A stretch of 64,000 nt of DNA from DASXKD01 sp963762735. Lineage in GTDB: Bacteria > Actinomycetota > Actinomycetes > Streptosporangiales > Streptosporangiaceae. The translations under genes were made by a program, and so were the position numbers. Below, piece after piece: positions 29,221-37,357 of the stretch (position 1 is the stretch's first letter; each line of letters opens with the position of its first letter). The notes beneath the pieces are model-generated. The model was given only the letters and a program-made list of their open reading frames with translations. It was not told the origin of the DNA and made no database searches. Location: positions 25,605 to 89,604 of the forward strand of contig CAVXMG010000051.1 of assembly GCA_963762735.1 (NCBI GenBank), in the 5' to 3' direction.

Positions 29221-30647
29221 GAGGGCATCCGTTCCCTGCTGGGGCCGGGGTCCGCGGCGCCGCCGGCCAGCGTGCCGGTCAGCGGCACGCTCACCCGCAG
29301 CCAGAACCCGCCCTCCTCGCCCGCGCCCGCGGACAGGCTCCCGCCCAGGCGGGCGGCCCGCTCGGCGAGCCCGGCCAGGCCAGATCCGGCGAGGCCGAAA
29401 CCGGCGTTGGGCGCGCCGCCGTCCCCGGCAGCCGCCCCGCGCCCGGCCGGTCCGTCGCCCCCGGCAGCTCCGCCACGCCCCGGCGGTCCGTCGCCCCCCG
29501 CAGCTCCGTCACGCCCGGCGCCGCGGCCACCGTCGGCGGCGCTGCCGCCCCCGATGGCGTCGGCGATGGCGCGCAGCCCTTTCCCGCGCGGTCCCGCGCC
29601 GTCGTCGGACAGCTTGGCGGAGGCCTCGGTGCCGGTGAGTTCGATGACGATCTTCGCGTGCGTGGCGGCGGAGTGCCGCACGATGTTGGTCGCGCCCTCC
29701 CGTACCGTCCACGCGAGCAGCGCGTCCACCGCGGGCGGCAGCGAGTAGGCGCCGGGCACCCGGAGCTGGCAGTCGATCCCCGCCGAGGCAAGCATCCGGC
29801 GGGAGCTGACCAGCTCCGCGGCCAGGCTCGGCTGCCGGTAGCTGGTCACCGCCTGGCGCACCTCGGTGAGGGACCGCCGCGCCACGGTCTCCAGTTCGGC
29901 GATCTCCCTGGCGGCCCGTTCCGGGTCGGTGCCGATCACCCGGCTGGCCAGCTCGGCCTTGAGGGTGATCAGCGACAGGCTGTGCCCCAGCAGGTCGTGC
30001 AGGTCCCGGGAGATGCGCAGCCGTTCCTCCGCCACGGCCGCCCTGGCCAGCTCGGCCCGGGTCTCCTTGAGCCGGTACATCAGCACGTTGCGGCGTTCCG
30101 CGCTGTGCGCCAGCAGGTTGCCCAGCGCGACCACGGCGCCGGCCACGACCGTGTTGCCGTAGCCGAGTCCGGTCGCCGCGCTGATCGTCACCGCGATCCC
30201 GGTGCAGCACACCAGGCCGATGACGGTGGCCCGGCCGTCCGGCGAGATGCGCCCCACGGCCGCGGAGGCGACGGCCAGCGCGGTGAGCCAGGCCATGCCC
30301 CCGACCGCGAACAGCGCCGCGCCGAGCGCGACCATCAGCGGAAGCAGCAACCACTGCCAGCGCGTATACAGGCCGGGCTGGGGCATCCGCACCAGCACGG
30401 TCCGGTCGACCATCGCCACGAACGCGAGCGTCGCGAAGATCAGGAAGCCAGGGTGGCCGCTGCGGGAGTGCGAGGTGAGCAGCGCCGCCGCAGGGAGCAC
30501 CAGGAAGATCACCAGCAGAATGCGGATGACCAGCCGCCGGTACCGGAGCAGCCCGGTGACACCGGTGTCGAGGTCGTCGTCTTCGATCGACGGCCCCGGC
30601 TCAGGCCCGGGCTCGCTCCGGCTGGTCAGCCGCATGTTCACCATCAT
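29217..30647 (-). CDS. Sensor histidine kinase, DesK-like (HisKA_3)
   Basis: A membrane sensor kinase with about six N-terminal helices (for example RILLVIFLVLPAAALLTS and WQWLLLPLMVALGAALFAVG). The dimerisation/phosphoacceptor motif is ERLRISRDLHDLLGHSLSLI, and the ATPase domain starts at VREGATNIVRHSAATH (N box). Between the DDGAGPRGKGLRAI box and the GLAGLAERAARLGG region lies an unusual Gly/Ala/Asp repeat insert of about 60 residues, built from units like GGDGPPGRGGAA. The C-terminus overlaps the regulator start. In this gene order it senses membrane or antibiotic stress in relatives (inference). Confidence 0.9.
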   Translation of the reverse strand: MMVNMRLTSRSEPGPEPGPSIEDDDLDTGVTGLLRYRRLVIRILLVIFLVLPAAALLTSHSRSGHPGFLIFATLAFVAMVDRTVLVRMPQPGLYTRWQWLLLPLMVALGAALFAVGGMAWLTALAVASAAVGRISPDGRATVIGLVCCTGIAVTISAATGLGYGNTVVAGAVVALGNLLAHSAERRNVLMYRLKETRAELARAAVAEERLRISRDLHDLLGHSLSLITLKAELASRVIGTDPERAAREIAELETVARRSLTEVRQAVTSYRQPSLAAELVSSRRMLASAGIDCQLRVPGAYSLPPAVDALLAWTVREGATNIVRHSAATHAKIVIELTGTEASAKLSDDGAGPRGKGLRAIADAIGGGSAADGGRGAGRDGAAGGDGPPGRGGAAGGDGPAGRGAAAGDGGAPNAGFGLAGSGLAGLAERAARLGGSLSAGAGEEGGFWLRVSVPLTGTLAGGAADPGPSRERMPS

Positions 30648-30660
30648 GCCCGGCAGTTCC

Positions 30661-31386
30661 TCAGGCGGTAGTGCTCTCCTGGCGCCAGCGCCAGAGTGCG
30701 ATCAGGCCGAGGGCCATCGCCCAGGCGGCCAAGGCCAGCATGTGCGCCACGCCGAGCGGCCTGCCCGCCACCGCGTTCCAGCCGAGCTGCACCAGGTGAT
30801 AGCTCGGCAGCATCTTGCCGATCTCTTGCATGACGTGCGGCAGATTGCTGAACGGGATGAAGATTCCGCCGAGGAACGCCAGCACCAGCATGGTGAGCAT
30901 CTGCGCCACCTGGGCGGTCTGGCCGTCGAAGACCAGGCCGATGACCAGGCCGAGCACGCAGAACGGGATCACCCCGAGCACCAGCACCGCGGCCAGCGCC
31001 GCCACCCGGCCGGCCGCCAGGTGGACATGGCCGTACCCGAACCCGAGCAGGATCAGCAGCACGAACCCGGGGATGATCAGCAGCAGGCCCTGGGCCAGCT
31101 TGGCGGCGAACCAGCGCGGCGCGGAGATCGGCGACACCCGGAGCTGGCGCATCCAGCCGTTCTGCCGTTCCTTGGCGAGCTGCGGCCCGGTGGCGAACAT
31201 GGCCGAGCCCATGCCGGACCACACCGCCATGGAGACCAGCAGGATCGCCGCGACCGTCAGCCCCTGCGAGGTCCCGGTCTGCTTGGCGTAGATGAGGTAC
31301 AGCAGCACTGGGAACCCCGCGATGAACACGACGAACCGCACGTTGCGCAGGCTGCGGACGATCTCGAAACGCAGGAACGCGGCCAT
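30661..31386 (-). CDS. ABC-2 type transporter permease
   Basis: A 241-residue six-helix ABC-2 permease. It has an N-terminal cytoplasmic segment (RFEIVRSLRNVRFVVFIAGF), a central loop with LAKERQNGWMRQLRVSPISA, typical of drug or lipid exporters, and helices such as LLLIIPGFVLLILLGFGYGH and LTMLVLAFLGGIFIPFSNLP. It starts three bases after the corrected stop of the ATP-binding subunit and is followed by the kinase. The cargo is unknown. Confidence 0.92.
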   Translation of the reverse strand: MAAFLRFEIVRSLRNVRFVVFIAGFPVLLYLIYAKQTGTSQGLTVAAILLVSMAVWSGMGSAMFATGPQLAKERQNGWMRQLRVSPISAPRWFAAKLAQGLLLIIPGFVLLILLGFGYGHVHLAAGRVAALAAVLVLGVIPFCVLGLVIGLVFDGQTAQVAQMLTMLVLAFLGGIFIPFSNLPHVMQEIGKMLPSYHLVQLGWNAVAGRPLGVAHMLALAAWAMALGLIALWRWRQESTTA

Positions 31387-31388
31387 GG

Positions 31389-32326
31389 TCAGCTCACCCT
31401 TTCCATGACGGGGCCGTTGTCGGCGGACGTGAGGGCGATCAGCGCCTCTTCGAGGCCGCCGCCACCCACCTCCATGGCCTTGATCGGCCGCCCAGTGCGT
31501 ACAGCGCGGGCAGCGTGCCGTCGGCGTCGCCGGTGCGCACCGTCACCGCGTCGCCGTTCACCACGACGTCGGTGACGCCGGGCAGCTTCAGCAGTTCCGA
31601 CGGGTCCGGCGCGGGCGTGCTGAAGCGCAGCGTCCTGGTCGCCGTGAAGGCCTTGATCTGCGCCGGGGTGCCGTCGGCGATGACCCGGCCGTGGTTCACC
31701 ACGATGATCCGGGACGCGTTGGCGTCCGCCTCTTCCAGGTAGTGCGTGGCGAACAGCACGGTGGCGCCCTGCCCGGCGATCGTTTCGACCGACCGCCAGA
31801 AGTGCCGCCTGGCCTCCACATCGAGGGCTGCGGTGGGCTCGTCGAGGAACAGCAGTTCCGGGTTGCCCGCGAGGGCCAGCGCGAACCGCATCCGCTGGGT
31901 CTGGCCACCGGAGAGCTGCTCCACCCGCCGGTCCGCCAGGTCGGCGACGCCGGCCAGGGTCAGCAGTTCGGCGGTGCTGCGGCGGTCCCGGTAGAGCTGC
32001 CGGAACAGGCCGATCAGCTCGGACACCTTGGCGCCCTCGGGCAGGCCGCCGGTCTGTAGCATGCCGCCGATCTGGCCGGCAGCCACGGCCGCCGCCGCGG
32101 GCCCGCCCAGGATCCGGACCTCACCGGAGGAGGGCGCGCGCAGCCCAAGCATCGTGTCGATCGCGGTGGACTTGCCCGCACCGTTCGGGCCGAGCAGCGC
32201 CACCGTCTCGCCGGGCTGGATGTCGAAGGTCACGTGGTCCAGCGCCTTGATATCGGGGTGGTACACCTTGACGACGTCGCGGAAGGCGACGGCCGGGCCG
32301 GTGGCACCCTTGTTGTTCGTGATCAT
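31389..32326 (-). pseudogene. ABC transporter ATP-binding protein, with a one-base frameshift near the end
   Basis: The nucleotide-binding subunit of the exporter: Walker A LLGPNGAGKSTAIDTMLGL, signature VEQLSGGQTQRMRFALALAG, Walker B ELLFLDEPTAALDVEARRHF and the H-loop ATHYLEEADANASRI. The frame loses homology after LPALYALGG. One base inserted near 31485 restores IKAMEVGGGGLEEALIALTS followed by a TGA two bases before the permease ATG. That is the expected tail and operon spacing, so the shift is probably a sequencing error. The first gene of the ABC-ABC-kinase-regulator unit. Confidence 0.9.
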
Positions 32327-32551
32327 GCTTCCACGCTAGAGGCCGCCGTGGCCGTTGCCCTGTCACGCAGGTACGGACCTTGGGATGACAGATGTCACGG
32401 TTGTCACGGTCCGCGCAGGCCAGAGGCCCGTGCATGTCTCCGTGTAGGCCCCCGGCCGGGTGCGGATGCGTCATGATGGGCGGGCCGCCCGGACGGGCGG
32501 CAGCGCCGGCCCCCACCCGGCCGGGGCAAACCCCCCTCCTCAGGAGCAACC

Positions 32552-33169
32552 GTGCTGATCATCTGGGGCATTCGGGTGTTCTTCCGCACCACCGGCCAGG
32601 GTCTGTTCCACTGCCCGCGCTGCGGCGGCGACCGGCGGTACCGGCGCCGCGCCGGGCGGCGCTTCCTCACCCTTTTCTTCATCCCGGTCATCCCGCTGAC
32701 CAGGGCCGGTGAGCACGTACAGTGCACCACCTGCCGGGCCCGCTACCACGTCGGCGCGCTCCGGGCGCCCACCGCGGCGCAGATGCAGGCCGCGCTGCCC
32801 GCGGGCATGCGCGCCGCCGCGGCCACCATGCTCCGGGCAGGCGACCAGGACTGCTTCCCGGCACGGCACCGGGCGATCCAGGCGATCGCCGGCGCGGGGG
32901 CGCAACGCTACGGCGACGCTGCCCTCGACGCCGACCTGGCCGAGCCCGACGGCGCCTGGGCGCCGGCCCTGGCCCAGGTGGGCGCCCAGCTCGCCGTCCC
33001 GGCCAGGGAATGGTTCCTCGCCGAAGTGGTCCGGATCGGGATGGCCGGCGGCCCGCTCACCGGTGCCGAGCGTGAGGCCGCGCACGCGGTCGGCGCGGGC
33101 CTGGGCATGACCCAGGCCCAGGTTCTCGGCGTCATCACGCTGACCGAGCAGCGCGCCAGCGCCGAGTGA
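32552..33169 (+). CDS. Zinc-ribbon and TerB-like domain protein
   Basis: A 205-residue protein. The N-terminus has two CxxC pairs (CPRCGGDRRYRRR, CTTCRARYHV) separated by a hydrophobic segment (FLTLFFIPVIPLT), a layout seen in actinobacterial zinc-ribbon proteins. The C-terminal helical part (EAAHAVGAGLGMTQAQVLGV) resembles a TerB-like fold. The GTG start follows CAGGAGCAACC. The function is unknown and no ter genes are adjacent. It diverges from the ABC cassette across 225 bases in which I could assign no promoter. Confidence 0.7.
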   Translation: MLIIWGIRVFFRTTGQGLFHCPRCGGDRRYRRRAGRRFLTLFFIPVIPLTRAGEHVQCTTCRARYHVGALRAPTAAQMQAALPAGMRAAAATMLRAGDQDCFPARHRAIQAIAGAGAQRYGDAALDADLAEPDGAWAPALAQVGAQLAVPAREWFLAEVVRIGMAGGPLTGAEREAAHAVGAGLGMTQAQVLGVITLTEQRASAE

Positions 33170-33182
33170 CCCCGGCGCCCGC

Positions 33183-33299
33183 CATCGGGGGGTTCGGGAG
33201 GGTCGCCCCCCCGGGCTAGCAGGGCCAAGGCCCCGTGACGGAGGAACGGGGCCTTGAGCCATCGGGGGGTTCCGGGGGGTCGCCCCCCCGGGCCAGCAC
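33183..33299 (-). repeat. 78-bp double-hairpin repeat element, about 1.5 copies, intergenic
   Basis: Read on the minus strand, it begins GTGCTGGCCCGGGGGGGCGA and continues through ACCCCCCGATGGCTCAAGGC and CCGTTCCTCCGTCACGGGGC, then repeats the opening. Each unit contains a G/C-run hairpin and a second hairpin (AAGGCCCCGT/ACGGGGCCTT). The same element occurs twice in tandem inside the DUF1906 gene near 38 kb. It lies between the zinc-ribbon gene and leuA, where the hairpins could terminate transcription. Confidence 0.85.
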
Positions 33300-33336
33300 A
33301 GCGGGCGGATCGTAATGTCTGATAATCTTTCTTCCG

Positions 33337-33381
33337 ATGTTGCGCGGACTGCTTCTTAGCTGCCGCGGCGGGGCCCGATAA
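33337..33381 (+). CDS. leuA leader peptide, 14 residues with clustered leucine codons
   Basis: The ORF encodes MLRGLLLSCRGGAR: four leucines among the first seven residues, three consecutive, then a stop 71 bases before leuA. Small ORFs of this kind are the sensing element of leucine attenuators ahead of leuA in Actinobacteria. Identification rests on the codon cluster, position and downstream structure; there is no strong Shine-Dalgarno sequence. Confidence 0.75.
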   Translation: MLRGLLLSCRGGAR

Positions 33382-33442
33382 GGCCGGCTCCCTCGCCGCG
33401 GGGTTGAGCATGCCGTCGGCTACCCGCCCGATTCGAGGGAGC
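33363..33442 (+). promoter_or_regulatory. leuA leader RNA with alternative stems, one sequestering the ribosome binding site
   Basis: Stem A pairs CCGCGGCG (33363-33370, within the leader codons) with CGCCGCGG (33394-33401). Stem B pairs GCTCCCTCG (33387-33395) with CGAGGGAGC (33434-33442). They share bases 33394-33395 and are therefore mutually exclusive. Stem B contains GAGGGAG, the leuA Shine-Dalgarno sequence, 10 bases before the ATG. This suggests translational rather than terminator-based attenuation. The simple stalling logic is not obvious from two stems, so a further pairing or pseudoknot may be involved. Confidence 0.65.
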
Positions 33443-33452
33443 AGTTCCGCCA

Positions 33453-35159
33453 ATGCGAGTACAACAGGCCCCCAGTGGCATGCCCTGCCACCGCTATGCC
33501 GCGTTCCGGCCGGTACGCCTGCCGGACCGGACCTGGCCCGGTAAGACAGTCACCGCCGCGCCGCGCTGGCTGTCCACCGACCTGCGGGACGGTAACCAGG
33601 CGCTGATCGACCCGATGAGCCCCGCCCGCAAACGCAGCATGTTCGACCTGCTGGTGCGGATGGGTTACAAGGAGATCGAGGTCGGGTTCCCGTCGGCGAG
33701 CCAGACCGACTTCGACTTTGTCCGCAGCCTCATCGAAGATGATGTCGTCCCGGACGACGTGCAGATCTCGGTGCTCACCCAGGCGCGGGACGAGCTGATC
33801 GAGCGGACCGTGCAGTCCCTGGCCGGTGCGCCGCGGGCCACCGTGCACCTGTACAACGCGACGGCGCCGGTGTTCCGGCGGGTCGTGTTCGGCATCGGCC
33901 GGGAGGAATGCCGCGATCTGGCGGCCGACGGCGCCCGGTCGGTGATCAAATACGCGGAGCAGTACCTGGACGGGTGCGACTTCGGGTTCGAGTACTCGCC
34001 AGAGATCTTCATGGATACCGAGCTTGACTTCGCCGCCGAGGTCTGCGAGGCGGTCATGGATGTCTGGCAGCCGGGCCAGGACCGGGAGATCATCCTCAAC
34101 CTGCCGTGCACGGTCGAGCGGTCCACCCCCAACGTGTACGCCGACCAGATCGAGTGGATGAGCCGCAACCTGTCCCGGCGGGAGCACGTGTGCCTGTCGG
34201 TGCACACCCACAACGACCGCGGCACCGCGGTCGCCGACGCCGAGCTGGCCGTGCTGGCCGGGGCGGACCGGGTGGAGGGCTGCCTGTTCGGCAACGGCGA
34301 GCGGACCGGCAACGTGTGCCTGGTCACCATGGGCATGAACCTGTTCAGCCAGGGCATCGACCCGATGATCAACTTCTCGGACATCGACGAGATCAGGCGC
34401 ACGGTCGAGTACTGCAACCAACTGCCGGTGCACCCGCGTCACCCCTACGCCGGTGACCTGGTCTACACCGCGTTCTCCGGGTCCCACCAGGACGCGATCA
34501 AGAAGGGCTTCGAGGCGCACGAGGCGGCCGCCGCTGCCTCGGGCAACGACGTGTCCGCCCAGCCCTGGGAGGTCCCGTACCTGCCCATCGACCCGCGCGA
34601 CGTGGGGCGCACCTACGAGGCCGTGATCAGGGTCAACTCCCAGTCCGGGAAGGGCGGGGTGGCCTACATCATGAAGGCCGGGCACCAGATGGACCTGCCG
34701 CGGCGGCTGCAGATCGAGTTCTCCCGCGTGGTCCAGGCGCGCACCGACGCCGAGGGCGGCGAGGTCACCCCGGCGCAGATGTGGGAGGCGTTCTCGGCCG
34801 AGTACCTGAGCGCCGGCCGGGTCGAGCTGCAGGCGCACCACACCTCCTCGGTGGTCGACGCCAAGGACGCACTGACCGTGGAGGTCAGCGTGGACGGCGA
34901 GGGCCGCCAGATCGAGGGCTCCGGCAACGGGCCGATCTCCGCGTTCTGCGACGCGCTCGGCTCGATCGGCGTCGAGGTGCGGGTGCTCGACTACACCGAG
35001 CACGCCCTGTCCGCGGGCAGCGACGCGCAGGCGGCCGCGTACGTCGAGTGCGAGGTGGCCGGCCAGACGATGTGGGGCGTCGGCGTGGACACCAACACGG
35101 TGACCGCGTCGCTGAAGGCGGTGCTGTCCGCGGTGAACCGGGCCGGCGCCAGCGGCTAG
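33453..35159 (+). CDS. leuA: 2-isopropylmalate synthase
   Basis: LeuA commits 2-ketoisovalerate and acetyl-CoA to leucine synthesis. This is the long LeuA type 2 form found in actinobacteria (568 residues). The TIM-barrel domain has WLSTDLRDGNQALIDPM (catalytic Arg and Asp), YKEIEVGFPSASQTDFD, LSVHTHNDRGTAVADAEL (metal histidines) and GCLFGNGERTGNVCLVT. The C-terminal regulatory domain is present (SGNGPISAFCDALGSIGVEV), so leucine feedback inhibition is likely. It is controlled by the leader described upstream. Confidence 0.96.
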   Translation: MRVQQAPSGMPCHRYAAFRPVRLPDRTWPGKTVTAAPRWLSTDLRDGNQALIDPMSPARKRSMFDLLVRMGYKEIEVGFPSASQTDFDFVRSLIEDDVVPDDVQISVLTQARDELIERTVQSLAGAPRATVHLYNATAPVFRRVVFGIGREECRDLAADGARSVIKYAEQYLDGCDFGFEYSPEIFMDTELDFAAEVCEAVMDVWQPGQDREIILNLPCTVERSTPNVYADQIEWMSRNLSRREHVCLSVHTHNDRGTAVADAELAVLAGADRVEGCLFGNGERTGNVCLVTMGMNLFSQGIDPMINFSDIDEIRRTVEYCNQLPVHPRHPYAGDLVYTAFSGSHQDAIKKGFEAHEAAAAASGNDVSAQPWEVPYLPIDPRDVGRTYEAVIRVNSQSGKGGVAYIMKAGHQMDLPRRLQIEFSRVVQARTDAEGGEVTPAQMWEAFSAEYLSAGRVELQAHHTSSVVDAKDALTVEVSVDGEGRQIEGSGNGPISAFCDALGSIGVEVRVLDYTEHALSAGSDAQAAAYVECEVAGQTMWGVGVDTNTVTASLKAVLSAVNRAGASG

Positions 35160-35186
35160 CGCGCCTGTGCCCCGGTGTCACTGGGA

Positions 35187-35197
35187 TACGGGAGAAT
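35187..35197 (+). promoter_or_regulatory. TACGGGAGAAT element in front of recO
   Basis: The same 11-mer as before era, again six bases ahead of the GTG start. Likely the -10 region of a leaderless transcript. Confidence 0.5.
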
Positions 35198-35203
35198 GGC
35201 CGG

Positions 35204-35971
35204 GTGGGCCTATACCGCGATGACGGGATCGTGCTGCGCACCCAGGACCTGGGTGAGGCGGACCGGATCATCACGGTGCTCACCCGGCGGACCGGGCGGA
35301 TCCGGGCCGTCGGCAAGGGCGTGCGCCGCACGAAGTCGCGGTTCGGGGCCCGGCTGGAGCCGTTCACCCATGTCGACCTGCTGCTGTATCAGGGCAGGTC
35401 GCTGGATGTGATCACCCAGGCCGACTCGCTCCGGGCCTACGGGGAGCCGCTCACGTCGGACTACCCGCGCTACACCAGCGGCGTGGCGATGCTGGAGACC
35501 GCGGAACGGTTCACCACCGAGGAGCGCCAGCCCGCCCAGCGGCAGTTCCTGCTGCTGGTCGGCGGGCTGCGCGCGCTGGGGGCAGGGGAGCACGGCCCGC
35601 GCCTGGTACTGGATGCGTTCCTGCTGCGCTCGCTCGCGGTCGCCGGGTACGCGCCCGCGCTGGAGGAGTGCGCGGTGTGCGGCTCGCCGGGGGGGGCGGC
35701 AGTGAAGGGGGAAGGGGTGGGGGGTGGGGGGCTGCGCGCGTTCGCCATCGCGGCGGGGGGCCTGACCTGCCGGTCCTGCCGGCCGGCCGGTGCGGCGACC
35801 CCGTCCGCGCACACGGTCGCCCTGATGGGCGCGCTGCTGCGGGGCGACTGGCCGCTCGCGGACGCCTCCCTGCGGCGCCACCAGGTAGAGTGCAGCGGCC
35901 TGGTGGCCGCCTACCTGCAGTGGCACCTGGAGCACTCCATCCGCTCGCTCCGGCACGTGGAGCATGTCTGA
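35204..35971 (+). CDS. recO: DNA repair protein RecO
   Basis: RecO anneals single strands and loads RecA in the RecF pathway. The N-terminal OB fold reads GLYRDDGIVLRTQDLGEADR, then KGVRRTKSRFGARLEPFTHV. The C-terminal part carries a four-cysteine zinc site (CAVCGSPGG and CRSCRPAG), separated by a Gly-rich stretch (GEGVGGGGLRAF) longer than usual. The 255-residue length is normal. It starts at GTG without a Shine-Dalgarno sequence and is followed 20 bases later by uppS, the conserved order. Confidence 0.94.
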   Translation: MGLYRDDGIVLRTQDLGEADRIITVLTRRTGRIRAVGKGVRRTKSRFGARLEPFTHVDLLLYQGRSLDVITQADSLRAYGEPLTSDYPRYTSGVAMLETAERFTTEERQPAQRQFLLLVGGLRALGAGEHGPRLVLDAFLLRSLAVAGYAPALEECAVCGSPGGAAVKGEGVGGGGLRAFAIAAGGLTCRSCRPAGAATPSAHTVALMGALLRGDWPLADASLRRHQVECSGLVAAYLQWHLEHSIRSLRHVEHV

Positions 35972-35991
35972 GGGGTTGGTGAGGAGGCGGC

Positions 35992-36882
35992 ATGAGTCGT
36001 CCGGGCGGTGACCGGCGGGGAGCGCAGCCGGGGCGCGGGGCGCAGCCGGTCCGGCCGCCGGACCCGCACGCCGGCGGCGCCCGGCCGCCGGACATCCCGG
36101 CCGAACTCGTGCCCCGGCACGTGGCCCTGGTGATGGACGGCAACGGCCGCTGGGCCAAGCAGCGCGGCCTGCCCAGGACCGAGGGCCACAAGGCGGGGGA
36201 GTACTCGCTCTTCGACGTGATCATGGGCGCGATCGAGCTGGGCATCCCGTACCTCTCCGCGTACGCGTTCTCCACCGAGAACTGGCGGCGGTCCCCGGAC
36301 GAGGTGCGCTTCCTCATGGGGTTCAACAGGGACGTGATCCGGCGCCGCCGCGACCAGTTGAACGAGATGGGCGTGCGGGTCCGGTGGGCGGGGCGCCGCC
36401 CGCGGCTGTGGCGCAGCGTCATCTCCGAGCTTGAGGACGCGGAACGGATGACCGCGGGCAACTCGGTGCTGACGTTGCAGTTCTGCGTGAACTACGGGGG
36501 CCGGTCGGAGATCGCCGACGCCGCCGCCAGGCTCGCGGCCGACGCCGTGGCCGGCCGGATCCGCCCCGGCCGCATCGACGAGAAGGTGTTCGCCCGGTAC
36601 CTGGACGAGCCCGGAATTCCCGACGTGGACCTGTTCGTCCGGTCCTCCGGGGAGCAGCGGCTGTCCAACTTCCTGATCTGGCAGTCGGCCTACGCGGAAC
36701 TGGTGTTCCTCGACACGCTGTTCCCCGATTTCGACCGGCGTCACCTGTGGCGCGCCTGCGAGATCTACGCCAGCCGGGACCGCAGGTACGGCGGCGCCCT
36801 GCCGAACTCCGGGCCCGCGCTACCGAACGGCCTGGATCCCCGCGACCACGAGCACGCCGGCGACCGCGGCCACGCGCAGTAG
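35992..36882 (+). CDS. uppS: Isoprenyl transferase (undecaprenyl / polyprenyl diphosphate synthase)
   Basis: A cis-prenyltransferase making the lipid carrier for cell-wall synthesis. HVALVMDGNGRWAKQRGLPR holds the catalytic Asp49; YLSAYAFSTENWRRSPDEV and LFVRSSGEQRLSNFLIWQSA complete the active site. The variable first 35 residues are Pro/Gly-rich. The C-terminus past RRYGGALPN is an unconserved extension overlapping the convergent DUF6703 gene by 63 bases. GGAGGCGGC precedes the ATG. The product chain length cannot be read from the sequence. Confidence 0.94.
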   Translation: MSRPGGDRRGAQPGRGAQPVRPPDPHAGGARPPDIPAELVPRHVALVMDGNGRWAKQRGLPRTEGHKAGEYSLFDVIMGAIELGIPYLSAYAFSTENWRRSPDEVRFLMGFNRDVIRRRRDQLNEMGVRVRWAGRRPRLWRSVISELEDAERMTAGNSVLTLQFCVNYGGRSEIADAAARLAADAVAGRIRPGRIDEKVFARYLDEPGIPDVDLFVRSSGEQRLSNFLIWQSAYAELVFLDTLFPDFDRRHLWRACEIYASRDRRYGGALPNSGPALPNGLDPRDHEHAGDRGHAQ

Positions 36883-37179
36883 CCGCGCGCCCGGGGTCAG
36901 CCGCGGCCACGACACCACGGCCAGCCAGCCGAGGAAGGCCGCCACCAGGACGAGGGCCGCGGCCCCGATCCAGCCGGGCACCGCCAGCCCGGCGATGAAC
37001 AGCGCGGCCAGCAGCAGCGGGACCACCCAGACCGGTAGCTGGTGCAGCAGCACCAGCGGCCGTGCGCTGGACTGCTCCAGCGTGCGCCGGGCGTCGCTCG
37101 CTCCGGGAGTGTAGAGCGAGGTACCCCGGGGCAGCGGTCGCGTCTTCCTCCGCTGTGGCCTGCCCGTCTGGCCTGTCAT
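36820..37179 (-). CDS. DUF6703-like small membrane protein
   Basis: A 119-residue protein: a basic N-terminus (RPQRRKTRPLPRGTSLYTPG), then two to three membrane segments (LPVWVVPLLLAALFIAGLAV, AALVLVAAFLGWLAVVSW, LLRVAAVAGVLVVAG). This is the architecture of the actinobacterial protein next to uppS annotated as DUF6703. GGAGG lies seven bases before the ATG. The function is unknown; its overlap with the uppS 3' end is probably tolerated because that end is not conserved. Confidence 0.8.
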   Translation of the reverse strand: MTGQTGRPQRRKTRPLPRGTSLYTPGASDARRTLEQSSARPLVLLHQLPVWVVPLLLAALFIAGLAVPGWIGAAALVLVAAFLGWLAVVSWPRLTPGARLLRVAAVAGVLVVAGIQAVR

Positions 37180-37357
37180 CTGTCATCCTCCCGCCTGCCG
37201 CCGGCGTCGCAGGCGCTGGCAATTCCCGTCAAATATACGGTCCCGGCGCACTTTCACCCGCCACGGGTGAGCTGACTGCCTGCTGTGGCGGGCAAGGGCC
37301 GGCCGTGAGCTCCCACACTCACGGGGGGTGTGGTGACCTCGCCTTCGGGGGATTCGG

